Positions 4,788-5,157 of a stretch of DNA of 5,157 bases are shown piece by piece; positions within the stretch are counted from its first letter, which is position 1, and each line of letters opens with the position of its first letter. The stretch comes from an uncultured Coriobacteriaceae bacterium. GTDB lineage: Bacteria; Actinomycetota; Coriobacteriia; Coriobacteriales; Atopobiaceae. The DNA is taken from the NCBI GenBank assembly GCA_900544655.1, contig UQWE01000091.1, positions 1-5,157 of the forward strand, written 5' to 3'. The notes beneath the pieces are model-generated. The model made no database searches and was not told the DNA's origin. It was given only the letters and a program-made list of their open reading frames with translations. A program made the position numbers and the translations under genes.

Positions 4788-5157
4788 ATGAGCGCCGTAC
4801 TTCAGTACGTCCTGTACTTTGCCGTGCTCGTCGTCTTGGCCATTCCGCTCGGTCGGTTCATGGCTCGCGTTATGGACGGCAAGCGAACATTCTTGTCTCC
4901 GGTTCTGGATCCCGTCGAGCGAGGGATCTACCATCTTCTCCGTATCGATGTAGAAGAGCAGATGGGTTGGAAGCGTTATCTGGTAAGCGTCCTTACGTTT
5001 TCGGGCATTGGTTTGGTAGTGCTTACTGCGCTGCAGATGCTGCAGGGCGTCTTGCCGGGTAACCCTCAAGGCCTATCGGGCGTGTCGTGGGACTTGTCGT
5101 TTAACACGGCGGCCTCCTTCATCACCAATACCAACTGGCAGTCCTACTCCGGTGAGA
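4788..5157 (+). CDS. kdpA: KdpA, potassium-selective channel-like subunit (5' part)
   Basis: The first 123 residues of a protein that in the family is about 560 residues; it continues past the right edge. KdpA is the membrane subunit of the KdpFABC P-type ATPase that selects and takes up K+; it belongs to the SKT superfamily related to K+ channels. Visible features: first transmembrane helix (about 5-29), a cytosolic-type loop with DPVERGIYHLLRID (41-54), a second transmembrane helix (about 63-85), and the first pore loop NTAASFITNTNWQSYSGE (106-123). This last is the signature of KdpA, with the selectivity-filter TNTNWQ; Q118 corresponds to the well-studied Q116 of E. coli. The ATG at 4788 follows kdpF by 3 nt. 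No damage is visible in this part. Confidence 0.97.
   Translation, partial: MSAVLQYVLYFAVLVVLAIPLGRFMARVMDGKRTFLSPVLDPVERGIYHLLRIDVEEQMGWKRYLVSVLTFSGIGLVVLTALQMLQGVLPGNPQGLSGVSWDLSFNTAASFITNTNWQSYSGE

Noticed and set aside
4614..5069. 151-codon minus-strand frame
   Set aside because: It is antisense to kdpF and the start of kdpA and crosses the promoter region; the plus-strand proteins are certain.
1..5157. CRISPR array, tRNA, rRNA or insertion sequence
   Set aside because: No regular repeat-spacer array, no tRNA cloverleaf, no rRNA-like sequence and no transposase frame were found. The 13-mers are too short and degenerate for CRISPR.

Overview
The window carries one end of a potassium-scavenging Kdp locus. 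The regulatory pair kdpD (sensor kinase) and kdpE (response regulator) lie on the minus strand. Opposite them, across a 244-bp control region, the structural operon starts on the plus strand with kdpF and the first 123 codons of kdpA. kdpB and kdpC presumably follow beyond the right edge. Gene content is ordinary for a Kdp system and all four proteins look intact as far as they can be read. The divergent layout, with kdpDE facing away from kdpFABC, matches actinobacteria such as Mycobacterium tuberculosis and not the collinear kdpFABCDE of Escherichia coli. Together with the high GC this suggests a member of the Actinomycetota, possibly a Coriobacteriia-type gut organism, but the window alone cannot prove the lineage.

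Layout. Bases 1-101 (minus) hold the start of an unrecognised, extremely GC3-rich reading frame. Bases 116-217 hold four copies of a 13-mer of the form TGACGANATGACA on a 33-bp period. Bases 272-475 (plus) hold a small CPHC-containing reading frame that may be frameshifted. Bases 542-814 (plus) hold a clear 90-residue helical protein of unknown function with a strong ribosome binding site. Bases 815-1020 are non-coding but structured: two competing hairpins, then a long inverted repeat 14 nt beyond the kdpE stop. kdpE (1021-1725) and kdpD (1718-4453) overlap by 8 nt. Bases 4454-4697 hold the divergent promoters, an 11-bp-period direct repeat that is a good KdpE-site candidate, and several palindromes. 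kdpF (4698-4784) and kdpA (4788 onward) run off the right edge.

How it works (family knowledge). KdpD senses low potassium or related stress and phosphorylates KdpE. KdpE-P then activates kdpFABC, whose product is a high-affinity K+-importing P-type ATPase: KdpA is the channel-like subunit, KdpB the ATPase, KdpC and KdpF accessory subunits. The left 800 bases are clearly more GC-rich (about 65-78% in the lines counted by eye) than the kdp part (about 50-57%, less near the control region). The two halves may therefore have different histories. I see no wholly new system. The best leads for something undescribed are the 3'-UTR inverted repeat after kdpE, the 13-mer array, and the two small unrecognised plus-strand frames.
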